From Diogma glabrata (Eukaryota; Arthropoda; Insecta; Diptera; Cylindrotomidae): a stretch of DNA of 64,000 nucleotides. The notes under the pieces were generated by a model. The model was not told the DNA's origin. It searched no databases and saw only the letters and a program-made list of their open reading frames with translations. Below are positions 1 through 11,322 of the stretch, piece after piece. How positions within the stretch are numbered: position 1 is the first letter of the stretch; each line of letters starts with the position of its first letter. The stretch covers positions 131,740,164-131,804,163 of the forward strand of contig OY856186.1 in NCBI GenBank assembly GCA_963693315.1, written 5' to 3'. A program made the position numbers and the translations under genes.

Positions 1-599
1 GCCGAAAATTTGTCGGACAATATGACCCTTCAATTTCACTAACTTTTGTTACACAATCCCGTGAAAACTAGATTTGTGGTGTTTGATTTTCAATACCCTG
101 GTATTTTGACCAGTTTGAGTTGTCGGACTCGACAAAAGCAGACAATTTTTTGTCGGACAAATTTACCCTCGTTTTCTGAAACAAATTTCCACCCCCTATA
201 ATAAATAACAAAATTATGGTAATAAATATACAAGACCCCGGGAAATCGCCATGTTTCGGAGTTTCCCGAGGGAAAAAGCGGCCGAATCAAGGAAAATGGC
301 AGATAAAAAAGTTGTAGGACTCGTCAGGGACAAGCGTCTTACGAAGTATAAAATATGTGGTAATCACAAAATTATGTAGGTGAAGGCCCAGGGACTAAAA
401 GAAGACTGCTATGAAAAAATATTTCATGTTGGTTGACTTTTTATTTAAACTCATGGTAGGCGAACCGTGATATAGATAGATTGATTTTGAACTGTGAAAC
501 AAATAACTTGAAAAAAAAAGTAGGGTCTGCGTCGGACCAGACGGTGGAAGTTATACTTCTTTGGCCATTCGCTCGCACACACGCACACAGACAGACAGA
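1..599. other. AT-rich sequence, no gene seen
   Basis: No convincing coding region. The motif TGTCGGACAA occurs near 10 and 150, with a related TGTCGGACTCGAC near 120. A ~49-bp stretch at 471-519 recurs almost exactly at 3090-3140, next to the tandem duplication there, so this is repeat-derived. A short GC-richer segment at 515-560 precedes an ACAC/ACAG microsatellite-like run at 575-600. Confidence 0.5.
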
Positions 600-775
600 T
601 AGGATACATTAAAAAAAATAACTAAAAAAAAACCAAAATTTTATTCAAAAAAAAAGTGTTATTCAAGAAAAAAAATATTGTTCAAATAGAAAATATATTA
701 TACAAAAAAAAAAATATCATTCAAAAAAAAATATATAAAAAAACATATTATTCAAAAAATAAATAAAAAATAGTT
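600..775. repeat. A-rich imperfect tandem repeat
   Basis: Repeated units of the form TTATTCAAAAAAAA separated by A-runs, roughly 25-35 bp each. Two further units appear at 1285-1330. This is simple-sequence expansion with no coding content. Confidence 0.6.
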
Positions 776-908
776 ATTTATTATACAAGGGAAAAAAGTA
801 GTAGATTTTAGCTCGAGGTTGTGTTGTCTCCCGACGCGAAGCGGAGGGAGACAAAAAACCGAGAGCTAAAATCTACAATTTTTCCCGTGTATAATACACT
901 ATTTTTTT
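765..908. repeat. Foldback hairpin, variable-stem family, copy 1
   Basis: Long imperfect inverted repeat. Arms are 779-832 and 845-896, with the 12-nt loop GACGCGAAGCGG between them. Outside the stem it ends in TAATACACTATTTTTTT on the right and the inverse, AAAAAATAGTTATTTATTA, on the left. The same outer motif brackets the hairpins at 58.4 and 59.0 kb, whose stems have unrelated sequence. Confidence 0.7.
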
Positions 909-2700
909 CTGTGACTGGACAAATATTAATATAATTATTGAAAAAATAATATTAAACAAATATTACAATATGTATATTCACCACACCATACGAATTTTTC
1001 TTGAATAAAAACTTAAAATTAAGTTTCATTTTATTTGTCAAAACCAGTTATTAACATCAAGAAGAAAACGGTATAGCTTTTCATAACATTAAAATAGTCA
1101 TAAATGTTCATAAATATTCATAATATTCATCATTTATGTGTATATATGTATTTATATATATATATAATTATCTATCCGGGAAAAAAGTACATACTTTTTT
1201 CCCGGGGAAAAAAGTATTTTATGAAAAGTAACATTTTTGCACCTGTCAACAGAAGTAAGATGTTAAACTTTTTTCCCGTCACAGAAAAAAATATATTATT
1301 CAAAAAAAAAAAATTTATTATTCAAAAAGTATGAGAACGTATAATTATTAGTTACTAGAAGGTACACCTGCACGGCGATGCCCGTGCTGCCCGGATAAAG
1401 TGGTTGAAAACTGTTTTTTGGAGTAAATTCTCCTATAGTTTTTTTTAATGTCATTTAATTTAACTTATTTTATTAGTAAAATATAAAAAGTTTGAAAAAA
1501 AAGTAATAGTATCATTTTGCAGTCAGCAAAAGCCATTAAGTAAATATCTCTAAAGCTATAGATAAATTAACATATTAAATGTATGCTAAAATTAAAACAC
1601 ATTGACAGACAAATAATAATTAAATAATTTTATAAATGTAGATGGCAAAATATTAGGGTTAGAAAAAAGTTAAAATTTTATTCCAAAGATTTAATTCAAA
1701 TAATTCAATGTGTCACGAACAATTAGGTGAGCGTAAATATATTTGTTTATTGGATGTCACAATTGTCAATTACTTACTCTGAAGCCACCGTACTCGTCAT
1801 ACAAAATAAAGGTACACTAATGAACCAGTGGTTCAAACCTATTGGTTTAGCGTCCTTTTTCATGTAGACTTATAATCATTTATCAATCCAGAAATTTTGC
1901 TGTTCTGAAGAGGGTCGTATTGCAATTTGCAAATATATTTTATCGATTGTCTGCAATACTCTACTACATTGATGCGTACGCCGGCCGATTAAAAAATACC
2001 ACCATTTTTAGTGAATATTTTCGTTTAATGGGTTTTATTGCTTTATGGTCATCGTCTTATTATGACATTCCTTCCCACAACTTAAAACAAAAATTGAAAA
2101 AAATAATAATAAGACTAATTTCATTTGTAAATTCAGACTTATATATTATTATTAAAACAGTCAAATCACACCATTTGTTAACATATTTGCATATATTTTA
2201 TAGATCCCTTGCAATAACAATATTAGTTTTGAAAGTAATGGAGAAGCATATTTCACTCAATAAGTAAAACACTTTAAACCTGTAGCTTTGATATTGTTCA
2301 TAATCTTTTTCTTCGGTACTAAGGTTCCAATGCAAATTCTTGGTTAATCAATGTTTCCAAGAAGAGGAAAAGAAACGTCAATTTCCAATTTTTGGAACAT
2401 GTGAGGGCAGTTCTGCTAATGCAAGCAGGTTTGTTTATTCATATATAAGCAATGCTTAAATGTATCGTATTGGTGCTAATGCATAGAAATATGTACATAT
2501 TTTATATAATTGCAAACCATAAGAACATATTTGTTGTAAATTAGAAATATGTATTTGTTAAAAAATAATTTAACATAATTTTCATATAAATGTACATATT
2601 TGTTTGTCACATTATACATTAACTATTCCTTTTAATGATAATTCCGAAAAGTGAAATAAAAAATTGATCAAAGATAACTAAGCGAATAATGTTTTATTAT
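909..2700. other. AT-rich sequence, no recognisable gene
   Basis: No coding region recognised. It holds a short perfect palindrome (listed separately) and two TTATTCAAAAA units at 1285-1330. A 115-codon open frame at 1920-2267 has no recognisable domain, and its composition follows the surrounding AT-rich DNA. Confidence 0.4.
1176..1205. repeat. Perfect 14-bp inverted repeat, 2-nt loop
   Basis: CCGGGAAAAAAGTA, then CA, then its exact reverse complement. The unit GGGAAAAAAGTA repeats just after it (1203) and also lies in the stem of the 765-908 hairpin. An inverse copy sits near 1268. It may be a scattered subterminal motif of the same element. Confidence 0.75.
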
Positions 2701-2710
2701 TATAAAATAT

Positions 2711-2794
2711 GATTGATTTAGTAATTTCGTCTTTATTACCATACAGCATAAGGTTGATTTACTAATTTCGTCTTTATTACCATACAGCATAAAG
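2711..2794. repeat. 42-bp tandem duplication
   Basis: Two adjacent near-identical 42-bp units (2711-2752, 2753-2794), sharing GTCTTTATTACCATACAGCA. No function visible. Confidence 0.8.
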
Positions 2795-2883
2795 GTTAAA
2801 ATATAAGCTAAACAAGCGTGACGCGGTTTCTCGATTAACACCCTATCAAAATATTTACAACGAGCGCAAAGAAGTATAACTTC

Positions 2884-3345
2884 AAAACAAAATAACCGAA
2901 CAAAAAACTCAAACACATACGCCTATGACATTTTTGACATTTTTTCTGAAAAAATCGTCAAAATCCAAAAAAAGTGTTTTTCGGCACATCTACTATTCAA
3001 AACCTATCCTACGATATACATACTACCACACTTTTGATGGAGCAAATATTTTAAAATTGTACCGCAAAAGTATTGCTTACGTATTTATATATAGATAGAT
3101 TGATTTTGAACTGTGAAACAAATAACTTGAAAAAAAAAAACAAAATAACCGAACAAAAAACTCAAACAAATACGCCTATGACATTTTTGCCATTTTTTTC
3201 TGAAAAAATGGTCAACAAATGGTCAACATTCAAAAAAAAGTATTTTTCGGCACATCTACTACTCAAGACCTACCCTACGATATACATATTGCCACACTTT
3301 TGATGGAGCAAACATTTTAAAACTGTACCGCAAACATTTTGCATA
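2884..3345. repeat. ~253-bp tandem duplication
   Basis: A segment starting AAAACAAAATAACCGAAC at 2884 is repeated from about 3137 with ~90% identity as judged by eye. Both units contain GGCACATCTACTA and end around ACTGTACCGCAAA. The 49-bp segment that precedes unit 2 also occurs alone at 471-519. Looks like a short satellite or a duplicated element end. Confidence 0.75.
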
Positions 3346-4147
3346 AGTTTCATATATTTACAACGTTTGAACTGAGATAAGATTCCACGCTAAATTCAAG
3401 GAAGTAGTCTTCGAATATTTTTGCTTTGAATATTATACCATCAGGAATTGAGGTGTTTGGCACTGTTGTTCAGGTCCAACTAACCCAAGGTGCCCAAGCT
3501 ATAGATCGGGGCTCTTATCCGCTATTATATACCGTACGCCCGTTGTCATGTTTATCGAGAGCGGGGACGTTGGTTTAGTCGCCTTGGTCGCGTACCGATG
3601 CCACATTAGCAGCATCCCTAATTGTATATAAACTTTTAGCAGCTATTTACGAAGGCCTGTTGGTTGCCTTTATCACGTCCTTAATAGTGGGAACAACAAG
3701 CAAAAATATTTAATTAATTTAAGATTATAAAAAATTGGATTTATTTCATACATCCTGTCATGAAATATTTGTATATGTCATATTTTATTATATGATGGGA
3801 TTTATTGTTTAGTTATTCATTAAAACAAAAAAGTTTCGTTTAAATTATGGATATAAAACAATGCATAGTTTTCATAAGGTTTAACATGCAAATTCAAAAT
3901 ATTTGTGAATTGAACTCGAGCATGATAACCTATTCTTTTTTTCACAGAAACAAAATTTCTAAAACTATCTCTCTGACGTAACGCTTAATCCCAAATATAA
4001 CATCGAATTAGTTTTTAAACTTCATTAATCTGTATGTGCATACATAAGTATTGCATATAAACGCTTTCGAAGTTTTGCGCTACATCTTAATGGCTACATC
4101 ACATTACTGTTAAAAAATGGTTTTATGCATGCAATTTCTTCGTTTAC
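3346..4147. other. No gene seen; partial SINE-like match
   Basis: A GC-richer block at 3440-3640 (resembling LINE 5' leader sequence, not assignable) is followed by AT-rich DNA. The ~47 bp at 3774-3820 match the interior of the SINE-like element at 4159-4572 in the opposite genomic orientation, so a truncated copy may lie here. Confidence 0.4.
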
Positions 4148-4583
4148 AATAACTTTATTTTTTTTTTTTATTAAAATGTGTTGTGTAGTAGGAATTACAA
4201 TATGTGTCACAATAACACATAAAAACCTTTTAAAACCAGGTCCCACAACAACATACGTTCAAAGGTGTTGATGGACGTCAATCTTTCTTTTTTTGTTTTT
4301 TTTATATTTTTTGTTAAAGAATGGATAACTAAACAATAAATCCTATCACTGACAAAATATGACATAGGCCAATATTCTATGATAGAATATAGAAAATAAG
4401 AGTAAATTGAAAAGTAAATAGCAAATTTTTACAAAAATTTGCTGAAACAAAACAAAAATGTAGTTGCCAATAATCCAGCCGGTTGCATATTCCTTGATCC
4501 TGTGACGCACCGTCTTCCTTAAAGATTAAAGCCCACACATAGTTATATGAAGGCTCGTTTCTTCAAGGAAGCAATAACTTTAT
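4148..4583 (-). mobile_element. SINE-like retroposon, copy A
   Basis: A ~414-bp insertion (4159-4572) flanked by an 11-bp direct repeat, AATAACTTTAT, at 4148-4158 and 4573-4583. In element sense (minus strand) it starts GCTTCCTTGAAGAAACG and ends in a poly(A) tail. A second copy lies at 38475-38889 with the same 5' start, so it is a defined unit and not a random truncation. The last ~105 nt, including a TGTG..CACA hairpin and ACACAACACATTTTA, match the 3' end of the LINE fragment at 13763-14386. That suggests a non-autonomous element moved by that LINE. No clear pol III box A/B pair was found, so SINE status is inference. Confidence 0.75.
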
Positions 4584-5749
4584 ACAAAGATATACCCATT
4601 TTTTTTATCTTCTGACTAATATAGTGGACGAAAGCAGAGCAAAATTCTTTCTTTCACTAATTGTGAGGTTATCGTGGTTAGAATGTTCTTAGACGATTAC
4701 AATAAAAAGCTGGCACAAATATTTTCCACATCACATGACCTGCCTCAAATTGTAAAAGCCCCACTTATACTTCTCGTAGTGGCGGTTATAAAAGTTTCTT
4801 TTAAATAATGAAACCCCAACAAAAATATTTGTTTTTGACAGCGACCAAGCTGTAATGAAACTGACGCGAAAGTGGCAGAATTATCGACTATGTCCGTTTC
4901 TGACAAAAGTTTTTACATTTTAATTAATTCTTGAAATTCTGGTACTAAATCTTCTATAATCGCTATCATTGATGGTGATTTAATCCAGTGGCGTCATTTC
5001 ACCAAAATCTTGGGGGGGGGCGAGAATTTAAATGACATAAAAAGATTTTTTTGTAAAACATACATAACATACACATTTTTATACACACATATATTTAAAA
5101 GCATTTAAATGCATCGACTTAAAAATAAAAATAAAATGCTTTTGAGCTACATTGGTTACCCTGCTAGTCTGCTGGTGTTGTTTCATCGAAGAGAATGCCG
5201 CAAAGTTCTGCAAAATCCCTTCATTTGTTAAAAATAATGTACAAATTTAGTATCATCTCTGCATTGTTTAAGCATAAAAAAGTAGTTTTAATTAAAGCGC
5301 TTGTGCTAGAAATGATTATATCTTTGCTTCGTAACTGTTCAGAGAGTGAATTTGTAAACGGCAGCAGATCATGCTGCATAGAAAATTAAGGATGGTTTTT
5401 CAATACGATATTTTAGCTCCCGGTCATCCGGGATTTAAAATTTATGAGTGACATAGTCCCAGGATCCATAAAACACCACGGGATTGCAATCCCTACGTGA
5501 CTCCTCTTATGTCGAATCGTTTTTTGTTTGTTTGTTTGTTTTCCTTTATTTGTCTCAGAGAGAAAGAGTTATATCTACCCTAAACTGACCAGAGCCAAAT
5601 CGTTAAAATGTGGGACAAAATGCAAACATTCTTCCAAATACTAACTAATTAGAATTTCTATTGCGAGAAAATGGAACGGTGAAAACGTGCTAACTAGATT
5701 GTGCATAAATTTACTATTTAGTGCTCTCCTTTACTATTTGTTTACTATT

Positions 5750-6143
5750 TAATTCTTCAAAAAATTCTTTTATTTTAATTGGACATTCAACCGTTAGGAA
5801 ATGTGCTTGCCGTGGTTCGTACATTTTCTAAATTCTTTCTAGTGCTGGCATTACCGCCAGCCAGCGAGTTTCACTGTATCCAATAAGTTGGTTTTCGACA
5901 TTACTTTTGCCGCAGAACTCCTTCAACGTCTTCAGTAAAGACAGTAAAATATCCAAATTTTTTTAACCCTGCCATTTAAATCAGCAGCATTTCTTATTGC
6001 ATTATTTAGAATATGGGGTGCGAATCCAATACCCAATACACTCTGGTTCAAATTCGAGTTTAGCTTGTTTTTAAATTTTCACCCTTTGACGTGACACCAC
6101 TAAAATTGGTGTTCGTGTTATCAGCGCAAATTGCAACAAAATA
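5750..6143 (-). pseudogene. hAT transposase relic (ZMYM6/KIAA1586-like core)
   Basis: Minus-strand translation across several frames gives CADNTNTNF, then a segment resembling GIGFAPHILNNAIRNAADL, then a phenylalanine- and tyrosine-rich stretch, TVFTEDVEGVL, and an EFFEELN-like tail. The order matches the catalytic-core region of the hAT transposases annotated in animals as zinc-finger-MYM 6-like (CADNTNTNFGG, cAAHI.hNA...AAD, F..Y..R...LKEFC, TRWLSL). It carries multiple stops and frameshifts. Neither the N-terminal zinc finger nor the C-terminal dimerisation domain was recognised nearby. It lies wholly inside the TSD-flanked hAT element, which agrees with its assignment. Confidence 0.7.
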
Positions 6144-8025
6144 ACAACAAAACTTGCTTAAGCTACTGGAGCTGGCGGCTTATAGCAACGCTTTTTTATG
6201 TTTATCTGTATCTATATGTCTTTTCATATCATAATGTCCACTGTTAATTTGCAAACTCACTCCGACTGGTAATACACTAAACTTTTGCGTCGTTATATTT
6301 TGATTTTTTTATAAAAGGATAGTCCAATTCAAAATCGAATAAGAATTTACGTAAACGTTTTCTATCCGTCTTGATTTGCAGGAGAACTTTTTAAATATAA
6401 TTTTAAAAATTAGTATAAATTTACCTTTTATAGTAGCTTAAAACTTTTGTTACACAATTAAAGACTGCAAAACAATTGAAACAATTTATTTTAATTTTAC
6501 TAAATAATTAATATCTTTTCTGTATTCTGTAAGTATAAGAGGTATACAGTATACCTCATGTTCTATCTTTTGCAAATCTATACCATTTATCAAGTTTTTA
6601 TGCTGTTTACTTTGTTTGTTTTTATTGAGAAAAAGAATTAGAAACTAGAAAATAATAATATTACTTTTGAGCTACCTAGTTAAAGTGTGTTGTAAACAGA
6701 GTTTGAAACGCTACCTATACCACTCCTTTACTTTGTTCTTTCAGAATGCGTAGCTTAAAAAAAATATAACACTCTCGCATACAGGAGTAAAAATAATAAA
6801 ATATCATTCTTGCTACTAAATTGAAATAAATATTTTCTTTCAAATACTAAAAACATTTATTTTTGCGTCAAATTTGATACTTTCCAACGTAAAATGCTTC
6901 GAATGATTCGTTCAATTATTCATGTATTGTTAGAAAAATGAATATAAAGGATGACTAAATTTGTTCTTTTGCAAATCGAATAAAAGAACAGGAAAATGTA
7001 ATCTGCTCCAAAGGAGTAAAATCGAAAAAACAAAAATTTTACTCTTACGAGTAAGAACGATATTCAAATTATGAACATTTTAATTTTTGAATATTATTTC
7101 AAAGGATTGAAATGAGTGCTCGAATAAAGGAAAATTGTGAACTCTGGTTTAAAAATTTAAATTTTTATGAATTTATACGCAAAACTGAGTCTTTTAAGTA
7201 AAATATTTTGTATTTTGTTTTTCATATATACTTTCGATCTCTCGTATATACACCGGGGAGATGTTTCTATAAGCAAAGAAACCTTTTCGCTGAGGTAGAT
7301 CTATTAGACATTAAAATATATGTAAATTATTGAAGTGAAATAACTGAGTTTAGTATTTCTAAGAAAATTATAGTTAAAACACTATTTTAGTAAAAAAAAT
7401 ATTGCACTGGTTTGTTCTCTCAATATGGTTAAATCAACATATGCATAACATTATACAAACTGCAAGAAAAAACTGTGAAGCCATTGCTTTGACTAAGATA
7501 TTGCGCAAACTGTGTACGTAGGTAGATATAAGGTTTTTTGATTATTTCGATAATGCATACTTTGAAAATATTTACATAGCTTAAATATTTGTTCGTGTCG
7601 TTAGAAAATATTACTTGTCTATTATAAAACATTCACTATTATAAAATCACTGGAAATAACCCAATAAATTTAAATTACTCCCGTAATTATTTTCATTCAT
7701 TTTATAAAAATTAGCACAACTATCAAGAAAACTTTTGATATGTTATAGGATTTTACATTTTAGAATTGTTTTTAATTTATTGTTTTTAAAAAAGTCTTGT
7801 AAAGTTTGTACAATATGATATAGATAAAAAACAAGGCGAAACAGTCAGGGTTCTCCAAATAAGTGGGGTATAATTAGGTAGTGTTCTCCTGCATGTACTT
7901 ACTTTTAAGTTTATCAAAATTACCAATAACAATTGAAATTTGAATGTTAAATACTGCACTATAAACTCTCGAGGAACAATATACTAATGAAATATTTTGT
8001 TTCCTCTGGCTCAGACACGAATATC

Positions 8026-8148
8026 TTATAAACAAAACACAATCGTTCTTCTAAAAGCGGTGATGCCGCGCACCTTATAGTAGGATAGAATTTTGTCAAA
8101 ATACGCACCCACGGCGTTTTTGGAAGAACGATCGTGTTTTGTTTATAA
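8026..8148. repeat. Inverted repeat inside hAT element
   Basis: Arms 8026-8071 and 8105-8148, sharing TTATAAACAAAACACRATCG and CGTTCTTCYAAAA, with a ~33-nt loop. It lies near the right end of the 4986-8523 hAT element and may be subterminal structure or a nested small insertion. Confidence 0.65.
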
Positions 8149-8746
8149 AACTGAATTCATCAGAAGATTAGAAGCAATACGATCACCTTTCGTATCGGTG
8201 GCGCTCTAGTCCTTGATACAAAGAACGATAACGGTTTGAATATTGCGGTGAACTGTACTTTAGTCGGGCCAAAATAATATGTAACGTAATAATTATATTA
8301 TCAGATATATTTCAATTAATAGTATGTGGTAAAATTGGTATATTAGCTAAGTAAATCTTTTAAAAATTAGACGAATTTACAAAATAACAGTGCATTGAAA
8401 TTTTTATAGTGTATAATTCTATCACGATTGGATGGTTTTATTGAATCGATGTGATGATAGTATCAGATCCTTGGGGGGGGGGGGGCCAATGCCCCCCCCA
8501 GCCCTACCCAATTGACGCCCCTGATTTAATCTTCATTGACCCTGTAAGAAAAGCTATTTTGTTCGCAAAACGCTTTGCTTCAAATTCGACAATTTTGAAA
8601 GTCCTAAAGAAATACTCCTAAATAAATAAATAAATAAACTACAAAGGCCCTTGTTTGGACAACATCTCTTCTACTATTCTAAAAACATTTTTCAATGAAC
8701 TTTGAAGTCCACTTTAACTAAAACTTTCTCACAATCCTATAGATCT

Positions 8747-8875
8747 GGTATTTTTTCACTCGTGCTCGAAGTTGACAAATGTTAAGCCTGTCTCAAAAAA
8801 GAAACGAAATGTGATATTTCAAATTACAGACCAATAGATTTACTCCCAGTCCTATATAAAATATCGACGGCTCCA
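8747..8875 (+). pseudogene. LINE reverse-transcriptase fragment
   Basis: Plus-strand frame reads SGIFSLVLEVDKC, a stop, then KCDISNYRPIDLLPVLYKI. This matches the RT finger block of Jockey/CR1-type LINEs (GIFP..LK.A.V.PIFKKG.....NYRPISLLPVLSKIFE). Weak similarity extends back to about 8650. It is a short relic ending where the palindrome at 8861-9124 begins. Confidence 0.65.
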
Positions 8876-9124
8876 AAGCATTTACGTCTAACTATATTTT
8901 GGAAAAATTGAGAGGAAACGCAAAAAACGATTTATTGTGATTCTAAACAAGCTTGAAAATAAAATTTGTTTATCGATAAATCAAAAAAAAAACAATTTTT
9001 TTTTATTTATTGATAGCAATTTTTTTTTTAAACTTATTTAGAATCGCAATAAATCATTTTGTGAGCTTCCTTTCCATCTTTATAAAATGTATTTACACGT
9101 AAATGCTTTGTAGTCGTCGATATA
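8861..9124. repeat. Long inverted repeat (~125-bp arms)
   Basis: Arms 8861-8985 and 9000-9124 pair through ATATCGACG, CAAAGCATTTACGT and TTATTGYGATTCTAAA, with about 80% identity and a ~14-nt loop. It sits exactly between the RT relic ending at 8875 and the RTE-like copy starting at 9151. Probably a foldback insertion or MITE. No target duplication identified. Confidence 0.7.
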
Positions 9125-9228
9125 TGAACCCTATATTAAATCACATATTGACAAGCAGTTACAAAGCTGTGTAGAGTAGACGAACGAAGAGAGAAAGTGT
9201 GAGGAGATTGAAAGCTTCATTAAGGAAC

Positions 9229-9903
9229 ATCAATTGTGAAACTTCTTTCAACAGGTTAAAAACTTAAAGATGGGACCCCAAACTAGATCGACTGCTATTC
9301 AAGACGAAGATGGGCAGCTACAAGTAGACCTTAAAAATATTTTAGATACTTGGGCCGCTTATTTTGAGAATCTTCTCAACTTAAGTGACCAGCAATAAGT
9401 CGAGCGACGGAAAAAATTTATTCGTGCGTCAAAGGTACATGTAGACGAACCCACTAAAGAGGAAATCAAAGCGGTGCTGTCAAAATTAAAGTGCCATTAA
9501 AGCACCTAAAATCGACGATATAACATCCGAAATGATTGTACATGGTGGTGAAACTCTATCTTTAAGATTGTTTGAACTTGTTCATATGATCTGGCGGACT
9601 GAAACCATGCCATGGAACTGGAATTCAACTATGCTGCTACCAATCCATAAAAAAGTTAATCGCTTACAATGTGCAAAGTACAGGGGAATCGCTCTACTCT
9701 GCACAGCATATAAGATCTTTTCATACATTTTGCTAGCCAGAATCAATTCTTTTGCTGAACAATTGTTTGGAGAATATCAGTGTGGCTTCCGGAAAGGCCT
9801 AGGTACCACCGATGCACTTTTCTCGATAAGGATGATTTTGGAAAAGTGCCGAGAGCTCAACATACTTGTGTAGTGTGTCTTCACTCCACTCTTCATTGAT
9901 TTC
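9229..9903 (+). pseudogene. RTE-like reverse transcriptase, N-terminal part
   Basis: Encodes, with an internal stop near 9398 and a frame change near 9498, the linker (KTLKMGPQTRSTAIQDEDG-like) and the RT finger and palm start: MIVHGGETLSLRLFELVHMIW, PIHKKVNRLQCAKYRGIALL, GEYQCGFRKGLGTTDALFSI. The longest open piece is 9532-9873. GFRKGLGTTDALF is the typical RT block 2a/3 (GFR.G..T.DQIF). The YxDD catalytic block is in the second segment, downstream of the hAT insertion. Homologous to 31215-31646 on the minus strand. Confidence 0.8.
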
Positions 9904-11322
9904 AGGCAGGCCTACAGATGTAAAAGTAATATTACCCTTGGTAAAATTGGTAATATTACGTAATAATACTTAGGCTTGGTAAAATTGGTAAAATTGCAAT
10001 AAAATTTGATTAATCTTTATTTAATAAAAATTAAAGTTTGTACTTTTTTGTTGACACCCCGTATACTTGAAAATTGCGTGCACATTGTTGTGAGAATACT
10101 TCAGCTGATTTATCGATTTGCAGCTAGAAGTAGAGTACTTTAGGTAAACATTTATTTAGTCTACATGGTGTTGATCGGTGGGTTGGAATGGGTAGTTTTT
10201 TCACCTGGTAGCAACAACGCAGCTATTCTAGATGAGGAAAAAGCTTAATCTATATCATTTCGGGATCAAATTGCTGCCATGAAGAAGATTTCTCCTACCC
10301 TGTTATTGACAGTTTGCTGATTATTATTACATCCTTTGAGGGTGATTAACACGGATTTTACATTTTACTTTGAACGATCAGCAACAACAGAACCGCAACG
10401 CAATGAACCATTATCAATGCTTGGTTGGAAATTTTTGCTGCGAAACGCACGTTCATATTTAAATATTCCTTGCGTTTTTGTAGGCAAATATCTTCAGCAA
10501 TTTCCGATTTATATTTTCCCATGCACGAGAAAGAACCAATGCACAAATTAGATATGACGTGTTGCGCGCGTAATTAATACATTTATCCCAGTGTTGGCCG
10601 TGGCAAGTATTGTACGCGATGCCGTCGTAATGCCGTTGACAATTCTCAATTGCAGGAAAAGCGTTGAACTGGGTTCAACCTGGGTCTAACCACATGCGAT
10701 AATAGAAGCTTGATTGGGAGGCATTCCGTACAGTTTAAATAAAGCAAGTTTTATTGAAAATGCGTGATTATCTGCCAATTTGCTCATTGCATTTGTGCCA
10801 TTGAAATGCATTTCATTCGATGTGTAATACCTAAACATTTTCGAATAAGGCAGTGTTTTCAAAAACGCATAATTTTACATAACAGTGAAGCAAGCAGTTA
10901 TCGTTGAAGTTATCGTTGAATGCACTCAAGAGTTGTTGCATTTTTGCAACTGTCAAAATAGCGGGCAGTCTGTTTTCTAGATGTCCTACTAAAAGAACAA
11001 CAGCTGATCTTCGTTCATGTATGGATGGAGCATAAAAGAATTTACCATTGTTGCATATGTATCTACCGGTCTATCTATCGCTCTGTGAGTGAGGATATTT
11101 ACACTCGACAATAATATATTTGATTTGCATTTTATGTTTTTATAAACTAAAAATGATTGTGACATCAATTTTGAATTAAATGAAATTGCAACAATATTTA
11201 AATGTTTTGAAATAGTTTTATATTTTACCAATATTACCAATTTTACCAATCTTACCGGTAATTTTACGGTAAAATTACCACAAATGTATTTTACCGGTAA
11301 ATTTACATCTGTAGGCAGGCCT
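9904..11322. mobile_element. hAT-like TIR element with ~10-bp duplication
   Basis: Element 9914-11312 (1.4 kb). TIR ACAGATGTAAA at the left, exact inverse TTTACATCTGT at the right. The flanking direct repeat AGGCAGGCCT occupies 9904-9913 and 11313-11322. Inside both ends lie many GGTAAAATTGG/GGTAATATTACC motifs in opposite orientation, a dense subterminal repeat. A hAT dimerisation-domain relic lies within. The 10-bp repeat is longer than the usual 8 bp for hAT, so the exact terminus is uncertain. Confidence 0.82.
10395..10555 (+). pseudogene. hAT C-terminal dimerisation domain relic
   Basis: Plus-strand frame gives PLSMLGWKFL, NARSYLNIPC, then after a frame change NIFSAISDLYF. This resembles the hAT C-terminal signature (PL.WW.......LA..YL.IP.SS..SER.FS..). 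The rest of the transposase is not recognisable. It lies within the TIR element at 9914-11312 and supports placing that element in hAT. Confidence 0.55.

Larger units (their letters stand above)
4978..8531 (-). mobile_element. hAT DNA transposon with 8-bp target duplication
   Basis: Element 4986-8523 (3.5 kb). Left end CAGTGGCGTCATTT, and the inverse of the right end reads CAGGGGCGTCAATT, both fitting the hAT CAGNGGCGT terminus. The 8-bp duplication ATTTAATC flanks it exactly at 4978-4985 and 8524-8531. G/C homopolymer runs lie just inside both ends (about 5012, 8473, 8492). The interior carries a decayed transposase relic on the minus strand (5750-6143) and otherwise AT-rich non-coding DNA. 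Transposition activity is lost. Confidence 0.88.

Noticed and set aside
1920..2267. 115-codon open frame
   Set aside because: No recognisable domain. Residue use follows AT-rich DNA, and there is no conserved copy or splice context.
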